A DNA stretch of 64,000 bases from Darksidea phi (GCA_030770425.1 JASJFT010000130.1:62001-126000); one strand, 5' to 3'. Positions 30,292-41,754 are shown, numbered from the stretch's first letter. A program made the numbers and translations. The notes: a model not told the origin generated them from the sequence alone.

Positions 30292-32106
30292 ATGAATATC
30301 AGACAATTTTTGAATATGAACCCTTTCTTGTCCTCTTGGACTACTGCACTTCGCGCAGGTTTTGCCTGCCTTATCCTCTCCACTACCGTTATTGCACAAA
30401 GCTGTACACCTAGCACCAGGACAAGCGGCAATTGTACAAGGGCAAGATTCGCCGATCTCGGCGTGGTGATCGACAGAATCGGGGTAGTCGGCGCTGAACA
30501 ATGCTACTGGGACGGACCCGCACCCATAGACCCGGCCGTCAATTTCTGGGCATACAACATCCCTCAGGGATCATGTGCCCTCATCGCACAGCACCCAACC
30601 GAAAGCTGGCGCTTCGCACTCATCCTCCCCCCGGCAGATCAGTACAAGCGCCGTTTCTTCGCAACGGGAAATGGTGGTTTTAATGGTGGCATCAACTGGC
30701 CCGAGTTATCTTTTGCTCCGCACTATGGCGCGGCCGTTGTGGGCACCGACACCGGGCACAACTCGAGCGATGGTGGCTCAGGTCCTCAGGATGGCATGCA
30801 ATGGGTGGTTGATGCAAAGAAACGCACCAACTGGGCTTACCAGGCCATGGATGGCGCCGTCCACTTTGGAAAGATACTCACTAACGCGTACTATGGTACC
30901 GGCCTTGGGGTTCAGCGCTCCTATTATAGCGGCTGTTCCACAGGTGGTCGTCAGGGACTCAAACACATTCAACGACACGCTAACGACGCCGACAAGATGG
31001 ACGGCGTGATTATCGTGGCGCCTGCGTGGAATCTCAAGGAGATGCTACCGAATCAAATGAACATGGGTATTGCAAATCTGCGTCGTCAGCCTGATGGCAC
31101 CATTACCACGAATTCGACCCTGGAACGCCCAGAGTGGACAGCCTTGACAGCTGCTGCTTTCACGCTCTGCGATGCTAAGACCGACGGATCCAGCTCGGTC
31201 AACTACAACCTTGCTGGTGACAAGGTGATTAGCATCGACGACTGCTTCTCGGGCAACGAGACTGCATACAGCGAGGCCCTGAAAACGGCTGCTCCCAGCT
31301 TGGATGATGAACAGCGCGCCGCGGCTGTGGCCATCTACAAGGGGCTCGTGGTCGACGTCAATGGCGTCAACACCACGGTCTTTCCTGGCCCGCAGCCTGG
31401 AGGCGAGACCGACTGGACTCTTGCTTTGGGCCCAGGAATAGAAGCGAACTTTGACCAGGGGCTCGCGCAGTATTGGCTTGCCGATGCGCGTGGCGGCACA
31501 CCATGGACCGTCAACAACTGGGACAAAATTTACAAAGACGGGCTGACTGGCAAGCAATGGGTGTATCGTGAATCCACCAGATCTGGATCAACCATCCGCG
31601 AGCCTACAGCAGACGACTTCGCTGCCATGGTCAACTACGGTGGCAAGCTTATGCTATTTCACGGGATCGCTGACGGTCTCATCCCTGTGGCCTCGTCCAA
31701 CAGACTGCACCAAGAAATCACGAATGTCAAGCCTGAAGGCGATTGGTTCCGCTATTTCCAGATCCCCGGAATGCATCATTGCTCATGGTACCTGAATGGC
31801 AACATCGACACGTCTAACCCACCATGGTACGTCGCCACGCCAGTCCAGCCTTTGACTATCGGCAACCCCAAGGGCTATGGAGTTCCTGGCCACGACAATC
31901 CCCCAGACCCGGCGTATGATGCCATCCAGGCAATGATTGACTGGGTGGAGAAGCCTTCTTCTACACCACCTGCTTCGCTCATCGCCACTGCCTTCAACGG
32001 CAGTGCTGTGCTCCGCACCAGGAAGCTGTGTCCGTACCCTCAGAAGGCTGCTCTCACGGGTTCCAATATCAACGATGCTTCATCTTGGACGTGCACTGCG
32101 GTATGA
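30292..32106 (+). CDS. secreted tannase/feruloyl-esterase-family hydrolase, intronless
   Basis: 604 residues from the ATG at 30292; the frame is open further upstream, but only from a TTG. A signal peptide is visible (ALRAGFACLILSTTVIAQ). The family's catalytic set is complete. The nucleophile elbow is YYSGCSTGGRQG, the acid is FHGIADGLIP and the histidine is IPGMHHCSW. The Cys next to the Ser and the Cys next to the His form the disulphide of the CS-D-HC motif known from tannases and feruloyl esterase B. Length and cysteine content fit that family (Pfam tannase). It hydrolyses esters of phenolic acids such as gallate or ferulate outside the cell. In a cluster it could act on an ester intermediate, but a role in plant-material breakdown is more likely. 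Intact. Confidence 0.95.
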   Translation: MNIRQFLNMNPFLSSWTTALRAGFACLILSTTVIAQSCTPSTRTSGNCTRARFADLGVVIDRIGVVGAEQCYWDGPAPIDPAVNFWAYNIPQGSCALIAQHPTESWRFALILPPADQYKRRFFATGNGGFNGGINWPELSFAPHYGAAVVGTDTGHNSSDGGSGPQDGMQWVVDAKKRTNWAYQAMDGAVHFGKILTNAYYGTGLGVQRSYYSGCSTGGRQGLKHIQRHANDADKMDGVIIVAPAWNLKEMLPNQMNMGIANLRRQPDGTITTNSTLERPEWTALTAAAFTLCDAKTDGSSSVNYNLAGDKVISIDDCFSGNETAYSEALKTAAPSLDDEQRAAAVAIYKGLVVDVNGVNTTVFPGPQPGGETDWTLALGPGIEANFDQGLAQYWLADARGGTPWTVNNWDKIYKDGLTGKQWVYRESTRSGSTIREPTADDFAAMVNYGGKLMLFHGIADGLIPVASSNRLHQEITNVKPEGDWFRYFQIPGMHHCSWYLNGNIDTSNPPWYVATPVQPLTIGNPKGYGVPGHDNPPDPAYDAIQAMIDWVEKPSSTPPASLIATAFNGSAVLRTRKLCPYPQKAALTGSNINDASSWTCTAV

Positions 32107-32159
32107 TCCCGCACCATTGCGGGTGCAGGACATGTTTCCTTTTTGCACCACGAGTCTTA

Positions 32160-32567
32160 CTACATGGGCGTAGCCTTAGCTCTCGCAAATTTCCCCGTCT
32201 CCCAAACAGCCGTATCAACATCTGTCACGGTCGAAACAGTTGTTTGAACCAGCCCTCCGTCAACCCACTCCGTCCGACTAAGAACCCCCTTTACGGTGAC
32301 AACATGCGTGTACGGAAACGAGGTAGGCTCTATAGGCAATGGTTGCAGCGTCGTCAAGGTCTGTTCGTGGTTGGAGAACTGTGTTCTGTCGAAAAAGGGT
32401 GGGACGATCGCGGACCAATTCAGGGTACACGAGTGGGCCTCGGTGAGTGTCGTGGGATATATCATTTTGTTGAACTCTGGCGTGTGCGTGGTTTTTGGCG
32501 TACATGTTCCAATGATAGACGCGGTCGCTACCGGCAAGAATGTGAGGATTGGTATCGACGTATGCAT
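32160..32567 (-). CDS. putative small secreted protein, unknown family
   Basis: A 135-codon frame with an ATG and a hydrophobic start (MHTSIPILTFLPVATASIIG). It has two cysteines in the mature part and a Thr/Val-rich C-terminus (LVQTTVSTVTDVDTAVWETG). It converges on the esterase, with 53 bp between stops. The Thr-rich composition is common in fungal cell-wall or secreted proteins. I do not recognise a domain, and the frame could be chance. Confidence 0.4.
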   Translation of the reverse strand: MHTSIPILTFLPVATASIIGTCTPKTTHTPEFNKMIYPTTLTEAHSCTLNWSAIVPPFFDRTQFSNHEQTLTTLQPLPIEPTSFPYTHVVTVKGVLSRTEWVDGGLVQTTVSTVTDVDTAVWETGKFARAKATPM

Positions 32568-35236
32568 TGCTGTTCCTCTTTCCAGGTATGCTCGGTGATG
32601 TCGACCGGTGAATAGGTTGCTCGTTTCGTGCTTAATTTGGCGCCAAGGTGGTTTCTTGGGCGTGCCAGGGCTTTATACCTACCTTGCAGTCTTCTTCGGC
32701 CTGGGTGTGGAGTGTATATGATATATGGCTCTGAGGATGCTGTTTATCGGCGGCTAAAGTCGAATGCGACACTGTTCATTATAACGCCCTGTTTACTACT
32801 CCAGCGCAATCTAATGAGCAAATTCAATAGGATCAATAGCCAGGGCCAGAGTAGTGCCTGACCGGTTAATCAACGCATCCTCCAGTAGCCTACATACGGC
32901 CTCTTCATAGTTAATATCGCGCGCACTAGGGATGCCATCCTCTACCAGAGAACCATCCAATGATATTGAATAAACTCGAGCAAAAGCAGACAGATGCGGC
33001 ACCTATAGAAATATCGACTGGGTCATCACCGACAACTCAGTGCCTGCTTTTGTTCCAAGCGGTGAACGCCGGCACATTCGTCTATGTCCAACAAGTGCTC
33101 GCAGAGTCCAGAGGTAGGCTTGGTGAGGCCGTTCTTTGACTGACACCAGATGAGGAACTTACCAGAAGGCCGTACGTATCGGCAGTTGCAGCCTGGAAAC
33201 CGGCTTGTTCCGTGGCATGTTTCTTTCGAAAATAGTACGTCCCTTCGTCGCTTCAGCATTCCCTTTGCGCGCGCACCTTGATGCGCATCTACGCGGCATT
33301 CGTAGACACGACAAGCCATGCCACCCACAATAAAGATGGCCATGCCGAATCAGGATACCAACCATCCGAGAGCGCGCAGGACCCAACTCGTTGATTGGCT
33401 TCTGCCATTCCGGAACTGATGCGATGACCAGAAAATTCCCGAAGCAGATCAAATGCATTCATGTCTCCATTTTATCCTGAGGGCATTCAGCTTGATGCGT
33501 TCTGGACAGCCATTTACTGTGCAGAGTCCCATCGCGACACGCTCGGCTGTGTTGCTCATGTTCGGGTTGCCCCTTCTGCCGAAGCGCGATCGCCCTGTCA
33601 AAGCCGACGACACCCAGCACGGATCGCGTCTGTCGTCATTACGCGCATCAACTCTCCACCTTTCACTCCACTTGCGCATCCCTATATCCGCGCCATTTTC
33701 TAGGCGGAAAAATACTTCCTCGTCCTATAGATGGCGAAAATGTACTTTTAGACCGATTCACAGGTAAGCCGACGCACGCGCGCAATTCTCCGTAACATGC
33801 AGAACTAACCATGGCATGTGAAGGCCTTGAGCCTTGGAACGAAGGTACATCTTCGAGCTTGCGAAGCACTCTCTTCCCCACGCAGCCGAGCGGAAGATTC
33901 TCATCGCGCGATCGCGATTGAGCCCACGACATGCTCTACACCATGGGCGCGAGTGTTGCTGGCGGCGCCGCTCTCCATGTAGCCTACCGTCCCCCCAGAT
34001 TCAGCCGACACCCAACCCCGCCGACCGCATCGCAAAGGAAAGCCCAGATTCAGCACAATCTGACGAAAGAGCTTTCGGCATCAAGGTTCTCGTCCCAGGC
34101 GAAGCTCCATCTATCGAGTAGGAATCATCAACATGTTCCCCAGCTTCCTCGGCTGGCCTCAGCGTCCGCAAACAGCATTGTCGGCGTCCACGGCCTTGAC
34201 GCGCATAGAGAGAAGTCATGACGGCAGACAACGGAGTCCTATGGCTGCAAGCATTGCTGCCGAAAGAAAACCCCAACCCTCGAGTGCTACGATAGAATGG
34301 GATGCATTGAGGGCGAGGAGAAACGGAGAGGGCCAGGATGGTTCGACCTCGAGTCGATATTGTTGTAGATAGATATGTCTCGTCTAAGGAGAGCATATTA
34401 ACAAAATTCTCCGGACCGAAAAAGGCGGCCACAGAGCCAAGATTAGTGAAGAGTGCCTGGATTGCTGCATCTTGATTGATGTCATCGATGCTCTTGTAGG
34501 CCGGCTTAAAGAACACCTCTAAGTAATGTTGGATTCCCTTCTGTGCCTCGCTTGGGTACTCATCGTATCTTCGACTGTATTCTCGGCCTTTTTACGGTTA
34601 TGCTGTGGCGGCGTCGACATTAGAATGCAAATGCCAACGGAGGTGGATGTAGTAGGGAGCGGACAGATACGCCTATTCAGTCTAGCAGAAGATCTCTGCG
34701 TGCGGACACCTGGTGTGCGGACGACTGGCGTGTAGACGACCAGCTTGTAGACGGCTGGTTTGTAGACGGCTGGCCTGTATGAACGTCTGGTGTGGCGGAG
34801 AGACTTGAAGTTAGGGCGAAAGAGGAGTAAGCACAGAGTTCCCAAGTTATAACAAGATCGTTACTTAAATACTTGGTATGGTAGCTCGGAAGAAGGTTGC
34901 GCCGAGATGCCTTGTAGTGAGTGATAAAAGATATATATGAGGAAAAAAAGTCTAAAGAATCCGCCGACGGCGGGCAAAATGATTGAACTTCTGTTTGCTA
35001 ACATCTACCCAACTAATTTAGACTAGATGATGGAACACATGCAGCTACAAATTCGTACGAAAGCTGCCCTGACTGTAAATAATATAAGTGCTAGCAATAT
35101 TACAAACAAAATGCGGATAGGCTAGACATTCGCTGTCGGAAATAACACAGTGGTGGTAGTAATATACAGCTCATACCCCGTGTCCTTGATATGGTTAACC
35201 TGAAGTAGCTTGCCCAAGCATAGCTGGTTTGCGCTG
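32568..35236. other. 2.7-kb region of relics and a minisatellite
   Basis: No confident gene. A minus-strand piece at about 34370-34560 reads EYPSEAQKGIQHYLEVFFKP and INQDAAIQALFTNLGSVAAF before decaying, suggesting the 5' or internal part of a lost gene of unknown family. The rest shows short frames on both strands without domain signals. Confidence 0.35.
34701..34775. repeat. minisatellite, 15-bp unit x 5
   Basis: Five head-to-tail units of the form tgtagacggctggnn with a few substitutions (34701, 34716, 34731, 34746, 34761), plus a degenerate sixth. The period is a multiple of three, and on the minus strand it encodes a repeated five-residue unit. Confidence 0.85.
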
Positions 35237-37166
35237 CTATATTAGTAAAGACGCAGCGAGCTGTGCAGCCGAGAATCCCATTAGTATCCTAATCTGCAGG
35301 TTGTAACCTCTAGCAAATATAAGTCTTACGGTATCTTGAACTCCTGTTGATAAAGCCCTAATCTCATGGCTGGATTGTAACAATGTATCGATCTGAGCTG
35401 GACTGAGGAGAGTAGAAAGGTGTCTTCGGACGTAGCTGTTCAATACGCAGGTGATGATTGCAACGCCGATGACGGCACCCATATATCGTAGTTGGCCAAT
35501 AGAGCCTTGCGCCACAGCTATCGCTTGGATTAGTCCATGTATAAAGGAGGGTATAATCTAAGTGGAAGATGAAGTGACGTACATACATCTCTCTTTTTTA
35601 CTAAGAGGGGAGAAACGACAATAAGAAGCGTCATGTTCGCACCGGAACCGAACGTAGCAAGGGCTTGGTACCCAAGCTGTGCATGGGAGTCTGCAGTAGA
35701 GATCTGGATATATGATAGTAGCCCGAAACCAACTGTCTGACAAATAGAGCCGAATATCACGAGGTATAGAACGGGGACCTTTGCTTTACCTGCGACGGCT
35801 GTCATGATCATGGATAAAAGAGAGCTCACCACGGTGTAGGGTAAGAGCTTCACGCCTGCACCAAGGGGACTTGTGCCATTTACCACTTGAAATCGTCGTG
35901 GTATGGAAACGATGGCGGCAACCGATGGTAGGCCAAGGAGGAAGTCAGTCCTGCGTAGCGTGAGACGCCATACCTTCGGAGTCAGATTCACAACTCACAA
36001 AAGCAATCCAACAGTAACTCGATCTTGCAAAAATCTGAAGGGAAACACGGGTTCTCGGATGCCGTCTTTCTTTGTCGCCCACTACTCCCAGCTCAGGAAA
36101 AGTACCCAGAAAGCGCTTGAAAGGGCGAGGGGAACTGCAACGAGGGGACTGTCCCATGGATGCCGAAGACTTGCATTTTCCAGCGAGGCAACAAGAAGCA
36201 CAGAAGCTTCCAAAAGGAAGAATGCTCCAGCAAAATCGATTTTGCGGGAAACGGAGCGAAGCACTGAGCTGGCTGCTTGGCCGGATGCCATGAAGCTTGT
36301 GTCACGATTGGAGAAGCCTTTGGGGATCAGGAGTTGGAAGATCAACAGTGCAATAATGCCTACTGGCACACTTGATTCTAAGAATAATGAATTAGGCCAA
36401 GATGTTTGTGCCTGGAGGGGACGAAGCTTACTTGAAAATGAAAACCCATCTCCGGGTAGAGGATTGGTTAATGGCCCCTTCAAACAATGGGCCGAGTACG
36501 AGTGATAATGTCGTCACTAGCGAGATACCAGAAGCAGTCATCGGCACTTTTTCTGGTGGGAGAAGATCGAAGATGATGATCATGCATGATGAGTAGACAC
36601 CGGCGGCACCTATCCCCTGTAGAGCACGGAACACGATCCTACTTGTATCAGCCCAGACTTGTCCTCGGCGTGTGCGCGATGCAGGATATTTACAGTTGCG
36701 TAGTAGTCTGAGTGGCGCCACAGATACCTGCCCATAGTGTCAACCAAAGAGTTGAGAAGACGATGTTGGGCTTGCGGCCAATAATGTCGTCGAGCTTGGA
36801 GAAAATGATCAAGAATCCTAAAGCATTTGAGCCGCCATACACAACTTTGGGCGATGGGAGACATACCAACGTAAGTCAATAGATACGCTGTTATAATCTA
36901 GCTACTTCGATCAAAACTCCTAAAGTCATCCGCAATAGAGACGAGTGTAGTGTTGACAATGGTAATCTCAATGGTGATAAGGAAGAGACATAGACAGATT
37001 CTGTACCATTCTTAGCACATGCTGAAGGGAATATCGAGGATTCTAACGCTAGCATGACAAGTTGAGCTCTTGCTCCTGCTATATTGCTCGTCTGTTCTAG
37101 TACTGTGTGATCACCAGCGGGCATCTGATCTTGCTCCCCAACCTTCTCTGGAGTTGCAGAATCCAT
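35237..37166 (-). pseudogene. MFS drug-exporter-type transporter, inactivated
   Basis: Exons of a 14-helix major facilitator protein are recognisable. They read MDSATPEKVGEQDQM, ARAQLVMLAL, then in another frame CLFLITIEITIVNTTLVSIA and DDFRSFDRSS. After that come IITAYLLTYV, FLIIFSKLDDIIGRKPNIVF (helix 2-3 loop motif), RALQGIGAAGVYSSCMIIIF, the helix-5/6 region, TSPLGAGVKLLPYTVVSSLL, and the end AVIGVAIITCVLNSYVRRHL to 35237. Breaks are an amber at 36898-36900 (family has Trp in SSWIxTAYLLTY), an amber at 36082-36084 and a frameshift near 37020-37040; the join near 36440 is also out of phase. Splice sites such as the one after VKKRDV (35580) are still good, so loss is fairly recent. Such transporters export toxic metabolites. 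Confidence 0.75.
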
Positions 37167-37574
37167 GGTGTAGCGATACGGTGCACGGCCGTTATGGTGG
37201 CGCTGTCAGTCAGAGCTAAAGCGATCTCGCGGCCAACACTGCCTTATACCGATGAGGATTCACCGCAACAGCTGAGGAAAAGGATGCAACGGATTCAAGA
37301 GATTCGTTATTCCGGCTAATCACGACGGAGGGAACATGATGTACGATTTCTTCCTTATCATGTCTGTCGTACGAGTCTTTGTGACAATCTCATGTCATGT
37401 AGGGATAAGCGGCAGGTTTAGCACCCTAACCTTGCTGCTGCAGATCACCAGGGTTGCCAAGACATTATCGCAGGGATTCTCCACTATCGAAAGTTCGGGC
37501 AGCCCGACCCTTCGCACGAATTCTGCTCTGGTCGCGACCATAGACGGAAGTGTGAAGGGTTAGATATTGCTTTT

Positions 37575-37583
37575 CGGAGTCCG
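37575..37583. promoter_or_regulatory. CGG-N3-CCG palindrome, possible Zn(II)2Cys6 site
   Basis: CGGAGTCCG inside ttCGGAGTCCGaa. Inverted CGG triplets are the usual target of Gal4-type regulators. A second copy lies 109 bp away. Confidence 0.3.
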
Positions 37584-37683
37584 AAGGTTCGTTATGCATA
37601 AGTTGGCATTTTAAGGTTCGGGTAAGGCGCTCTGGGGTTGAGTTTGATTGTGATCTGTAGTTACTTGATATGATTTAGCCCTT

Positions 37684-37692
37684 CGGACTCCG
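37684..37692. promoter_or_regulatory. CGG-N3-CCG palindrome, second copy
   Basis: CGGACTCCG inside cttCGGACTCCGaag; same spacing as the site at 37575. Confidence 0.3.
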
Positions 37693-38411
37693 AAGAGTTG
37701 ACAGGCCCGTGCTGGAAGTCAACGGTCTCTAATGAAAAGTCTTCAGGTATGGGTTGATCATACTCTCCTGGTAGATTTGTCGATCCAGAGCTTTTGATCT
37801 TGAGCGTTGCGATGCAACAAGGCTTTCTAGTAGTTTTTGATATATTGAGCAGGTCTCTTTACGACATAATATCCAATGGTACTGTAGAAAGTGTTCATGA
37901 TGATGTTCTACACGCTTGAGTAGCTTGGCTGCGAAGTAGCTGGTAGCAATCCCTGCCTTTTACATTCACAGACCAGCACTCTTGCCTATCAATCGCGTGT
38001 AATCGGATCTGTCAGCTCTCTTATCATCTCATCTGCCTGTGTAAGGATTGCCCTCTTGTCGGACTGGCTGCATTTCATATTTTGTTGTTTAGCATTGAAA
38101 TATTTCAAAATCCAGACGGGGTTCGAAGCCTTCTCGTCACGTGGAGCCTGTCGATGTCGCCTAGCTTCAGCACCTTCTGGAAATTCCGCTACATGATATT
38201 CAACTCTCTGATTCCTACGAGGGACTGCATTTGTGATGGTATAGTATCCTTTTCAGAAGCATTATCCATACGCATCTTTGGTCCATGATCTGTGACTCTA
38301 GATGCAACAAATAATATATTGATCGGATATGCCCTAAACACTGCGGCTCTGTAATCTTTCCATATCTAATCAACCCAAAACCTAGAAATGTACCTCGGCT
38401 CAATGCTTTCT

Positions 38412-39708
38412 TTATACCACTTCGAACTCATGACCGACCTTAATCACCTTAGGGATCGCGTCGTTTGTCCGTGGCGTTGCCTCCTCAGAATGTGCAGCTT
38501 CTCCTCCTTGAATACGAATAGACGTCTTACTTTCGTAGTTGTCTAGCCTCAATGAGCCTTCTGTACTCTCTGGTCCTCTTCCGCTTTGCTGGTCTCGGAT
38601 TCCGTGATTCGAGGCCGTTTCAGAGCCCAGTGCAGTGCGCGATCTCGAACCTGAAGATAGTAGCGATAAGGTATACTGAGAGACTGACACAGACACAGCG
38701 GCGACCTTGACCAATAATGGCTTGTAGAGAGGTAGGCAGCAGCATACAAACGCAGATGTAATGTGTACGCAGGTCTAGATGGTTGCTTTGTGAATATCGG
38801 CTGTATGGAGGTCACTACAGCGCTAACGTGGATGCATGGGATGCTTACCGTAATGAGTTTTGGGGTTGTACGTGTACCTGAGTCTCACTATGTTGGCTAT
38901 GACGATACTATACTAGATTAGCAAAAAGTTCTTGGAGTTTTCTTGGAAGGAGTATTTACAAGATACCGAGTAGAAAGATGCCAATTATCGATATCCTCGT
39001 CCGTAGAGAAAGCTGCAGCTGGGCCAAGAGACGAATGGGTATGGCCAGAATGACCGTATCGATAAGTATCTCTACGGTAACGATAATTAAGAAAAATAGC
39101 TGGAAGTTGTGGCAAACGCCGCCGGGTACTTTGTGCCAGAGATGTGACACTGGGTCGCACATGAAGATGACGGCAAACACGCCGGCAATGGACTATAGGA
39201 TTGTAGTGACGCACACGTAAGTCGATATCTTTATGAATTTACCATGTGTAGAGAAAATTGTTCTATAGAAGGAGAGTATAAAGAGCCGGATGAAAGTGAG
39301 CGTGAGGAAATCACTGAGGATGCCGATGAATTGAGACTTCACTCAGTCAGAAAACTGCGACACTAAAAGGCTGCATACTTACCAAGATGTTTTTCTCGAT
39401 GACCTTTGAAATATTTCCCGGCGCAGAATTCGAAAAGCAAGTTGCGTTGTTAACACGCGACAACCTACCCGCCAGGGGCACTTACCCCACAGCACGACGC
39501 CCACTCCAGTGGTGGATGAGATTAATGCCAGTACGATGAAAGCATCGTCCCATGAAAACCATCGTGGCGAATCTCGTGAGGCTTTACACCAGAGCCGCAT
39601 ACACACGGCGATAACAGACAGAATGGTTCGTACCACTAGTGAGACAGATGCCCCGGGGTCGCTCGAATGCCATGCATTGTCGTACGGATTCTTCATACGG
39701 TCAGACAT
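38412..39708 (-). CDS. Pth11-like integral membrane protein, several exons, state uncertain
   Basis: Exon 1 starts at 39708 and includes VVRTILSVIAVCMRLWCKAS and WFSWDDAFIVLALISSTTGV, then a GTAAGT donor near 39485. Later pieces give VIEKNIL, SQFIGILSDFLTLTFIRLFI, LSFYRTIFSTHGKFIKISTY, YSIAGVFAVIFMCDPVSHLW, FFLIIVTVEILIDTVILAIP and SLRTRISIIGIFLLGI. The last part is YKPLLVKVAAVSVSVS and a hydrophilic tail ending GHEFEVV at 38412. The order is typical of the fungal rhodopsin-like/Pth11 class (about 7 TM). I could phase most introns but not the last one near 38730-38810, where one base is off, so a late frameshift is possible. It is divergent from the FAD monooxygenase. Confidence 0.6.
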
Positions 39709-40120
39709 AGCGGGGGTAGGTATGGAGTAATCTCAGATCAATAGTGTGGAAAGAGTGGAGGTGGGAAACCGCACCTCTGGAGCGGGGCCAGTCAGCTGTA
39801 TAGCTGAAAAGGCAGATGTCGGGCGCGCGCAGTGGCACGTTCATTTGATCCCAAGAAATCCACGTAAGACTGAGGTCCGCTAGGGAAAGAAGGAGATATG
39901 CATGTCGATCGGCGTTGGTGTTGCATAATGCTTTAGCCAAATTACACCCCTGCCCCCGAAGTCCGATGGTGGGGTGTTTGCCGACATAAGTCGGCGTGGG
40001 CGGCGCAGCAAACATGCAACGTTACACAACAATTTCCCCGCTCCATCATCTCTCAAGCACATACAGCAACGCTGTCCAGTCCAACGACCCTAGGCATAGC
40101 TGGAAATTTTCACGTACACT
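39709..40120. promoter_or_regulatory. divergent promoter region, Pth11-like gene / FAD monooxygenase
   Basis: 412 bp between two opposite start codons. No defined site is claimed beyond the shared location. Confidence 0.4.
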
Positions 40121-41425
40121 ATGAACACGAGGAAAGAGATTGTGGTCGTAAGTGATTCACTTTTCGCTTTGAGTAAATGATGTCTAAGAACCCCTTGAAA
40201 GGTTGGCGGCTCTTTGGCGGGCCTAATGCATGCCGTCGTACTCCGCTCTCTTGGGCACAATGTCCACGTTCTCGAGAAATCAGCACCCGAGGTACTCCAA
40301 AGTCAGGCTTCTGGATTGGGATGTATGCCTGATGTTCGAAAATTTATCGAAGAATATACAAATGAGCGTAGACCATACGCAATCACATTAGAGACGATCG
40401 AGTTCATGAACGACAAAGGAGAAATCTTCAATAGATTCCCCCCAGCCGAGCCCTACTACCTTACTACGTGGAGCATACTCTACAGAATCTTCAAGTCCGC
40501 CTTGATCAATGGAGGAAACGGGTCAAGAGCGACATATCAGACCAGCAAACAGGTGCAGGCTGTTGAAATTCTTGGCGAAAAGGTAAAAGTGGAATATACA
40601 GACACTCTTACTGATACGTCAAGCATACTGGAGGCCGACGTCGTGATCGCTGCCGATGGAGCTCACTCTGCGATCCGGAAGTCAATCCTGCCAGAAGTCT
40701 CATCTCAATATGCCGGATATGTCACGTGGCGAGGCGCTATAGCTGAGGATGCAGTTCCTGAGTCTACGAGGAGTATCTTTCACAACCGAGCCATTAACGC
40801 CAGAACGCAGGATGGATTCGCAATTTCGTAAGTCTTATCCTGATGCTGGTGTACTATATTACTAAATCGTATAAGATACTACGTTCCGGCCGAGAACAGA
40901 AGCTTAGCCCCTGGAGACTGCCAATTTATCTGGGTTTGGTATCAGAAGCTGCAAGAAGGTGAAGAGCTCCAAGAGATTCTGACAGATTGCAATGGCCGAA
41001 AGCACCTCACGACTATCCCACGGGGTCAAATGCGAAATGAAGTTTGGGAAAAAACGTTGCAGAAGGGAAGAGAGCTACTGAGCCCGCCTTTCGTAGAGCT
41101 CCTTGAGCATACGCAGAATCCCTTCATCTCCGCTATCAGGCATTTCAAGTCCCCGAAGTCGGTCTTGGGAGATGGGAAAGTTCTACTCGTGGGCGATGCC
41201 TTCACGCTCTTCCGCCCGCACGCGGCTTGCAGTACCAATCAGGCGGCGAGACAAGCTATGAGCCTGGCGGAAGTTATGAAAGGAGATATGACCTTCACAG
41301 AGTGGGAGGATAATGCGATTGATTACGCGAACAAGTTCACTGCAATCAGCGACGCGTTTGGTGAATACTGCTTCACCGGAGTGGTACCACCCCTGCTACG
41401 AGCTGTTATTCCTACGGAGGAATAG
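40121..41425 (+). CDS. FAD-dependent aromatic/polyketide monooxygenase (UbiH/salicylate-hydroxylase-like), 3 exons
   Basis: Exons are 40121-40147, 40202-40827 and 40876-41425; introns are 54 and 48 bp, phases agree, 400 residues. The N-terminal dinucleotide fold is split by intron 1 (EIVV-VGGSLAGLMHAVVLRSL, then HNVHVLEKS). The DG motif VVIAADGAHSAIRKSI lies near residue 165-180. The second FAD motif reads VLLVGDAFTLFRPHAACSTN, where the family usually has GDAxHxxxPxxGxGxN; His and the two glycines are replaced here. Family enzymes use FAD and NAD(P)H to hydroxylate or epoxidise phenols and polyketides in the cytosol. It is a good tailoring-enzyme candidate, 325 bp from the RIP island. The changed GD motif may alter flavin handling. 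Confidence 0.85.
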
Positions 41426-41754
41426 CATGCCATCGTCAGAGAGTGGCTAGGAGGTCAAGTCCTATTATCGTAGATCCCGGGCGAGAATTTTACTTTATCG
41501 GGGTCCGTATTAAGTCGGCATTTATATTGTGGTGTATGGGTATATTAGAGATAGGGTGGCGGAGCTCACGACCCGCAGTCGGAGGGATAGGGGATAAGGG
41601 TTGATAGAATAGGCGGCCGAATAATTAATCGATTGAACTATTTCTTCTGTCTGCTATGTGATGGGATGGATAACAAACTCTAGCTGAAGATACTCCCGGA
41701 TGATAGCTCTTCGGAACCTGGCCTAACGTTTCGCCGCTTACCTAAGCCTTTAAC
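41426..41754. other. 3' flank grading into the AT island
   Basis: Normal composition with CpA and TpG present up to about 41750, then an abrupt change. No gene. Confidence 0.5.

Larger units (their letters stand above)
37167..38411. other. intergenic, holds paired CGG-N3-CCG sites
   Basis: No gene recognised in 1.2 kb. It contains two near-identical palindromes described separately. Confidence 0.4.

Noticed and set aside
1..37166. TAG reassigned to an amino acid, because many conserved frames contain only TAG stops
   Set aside because: Intact genes (for example CYP51, RAE1 and the FAD monooxygenase) end at TAG where the family ends, and the TAG-bearing genes mostly also have frameshifts. 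RIP-type mutation explains the bias.
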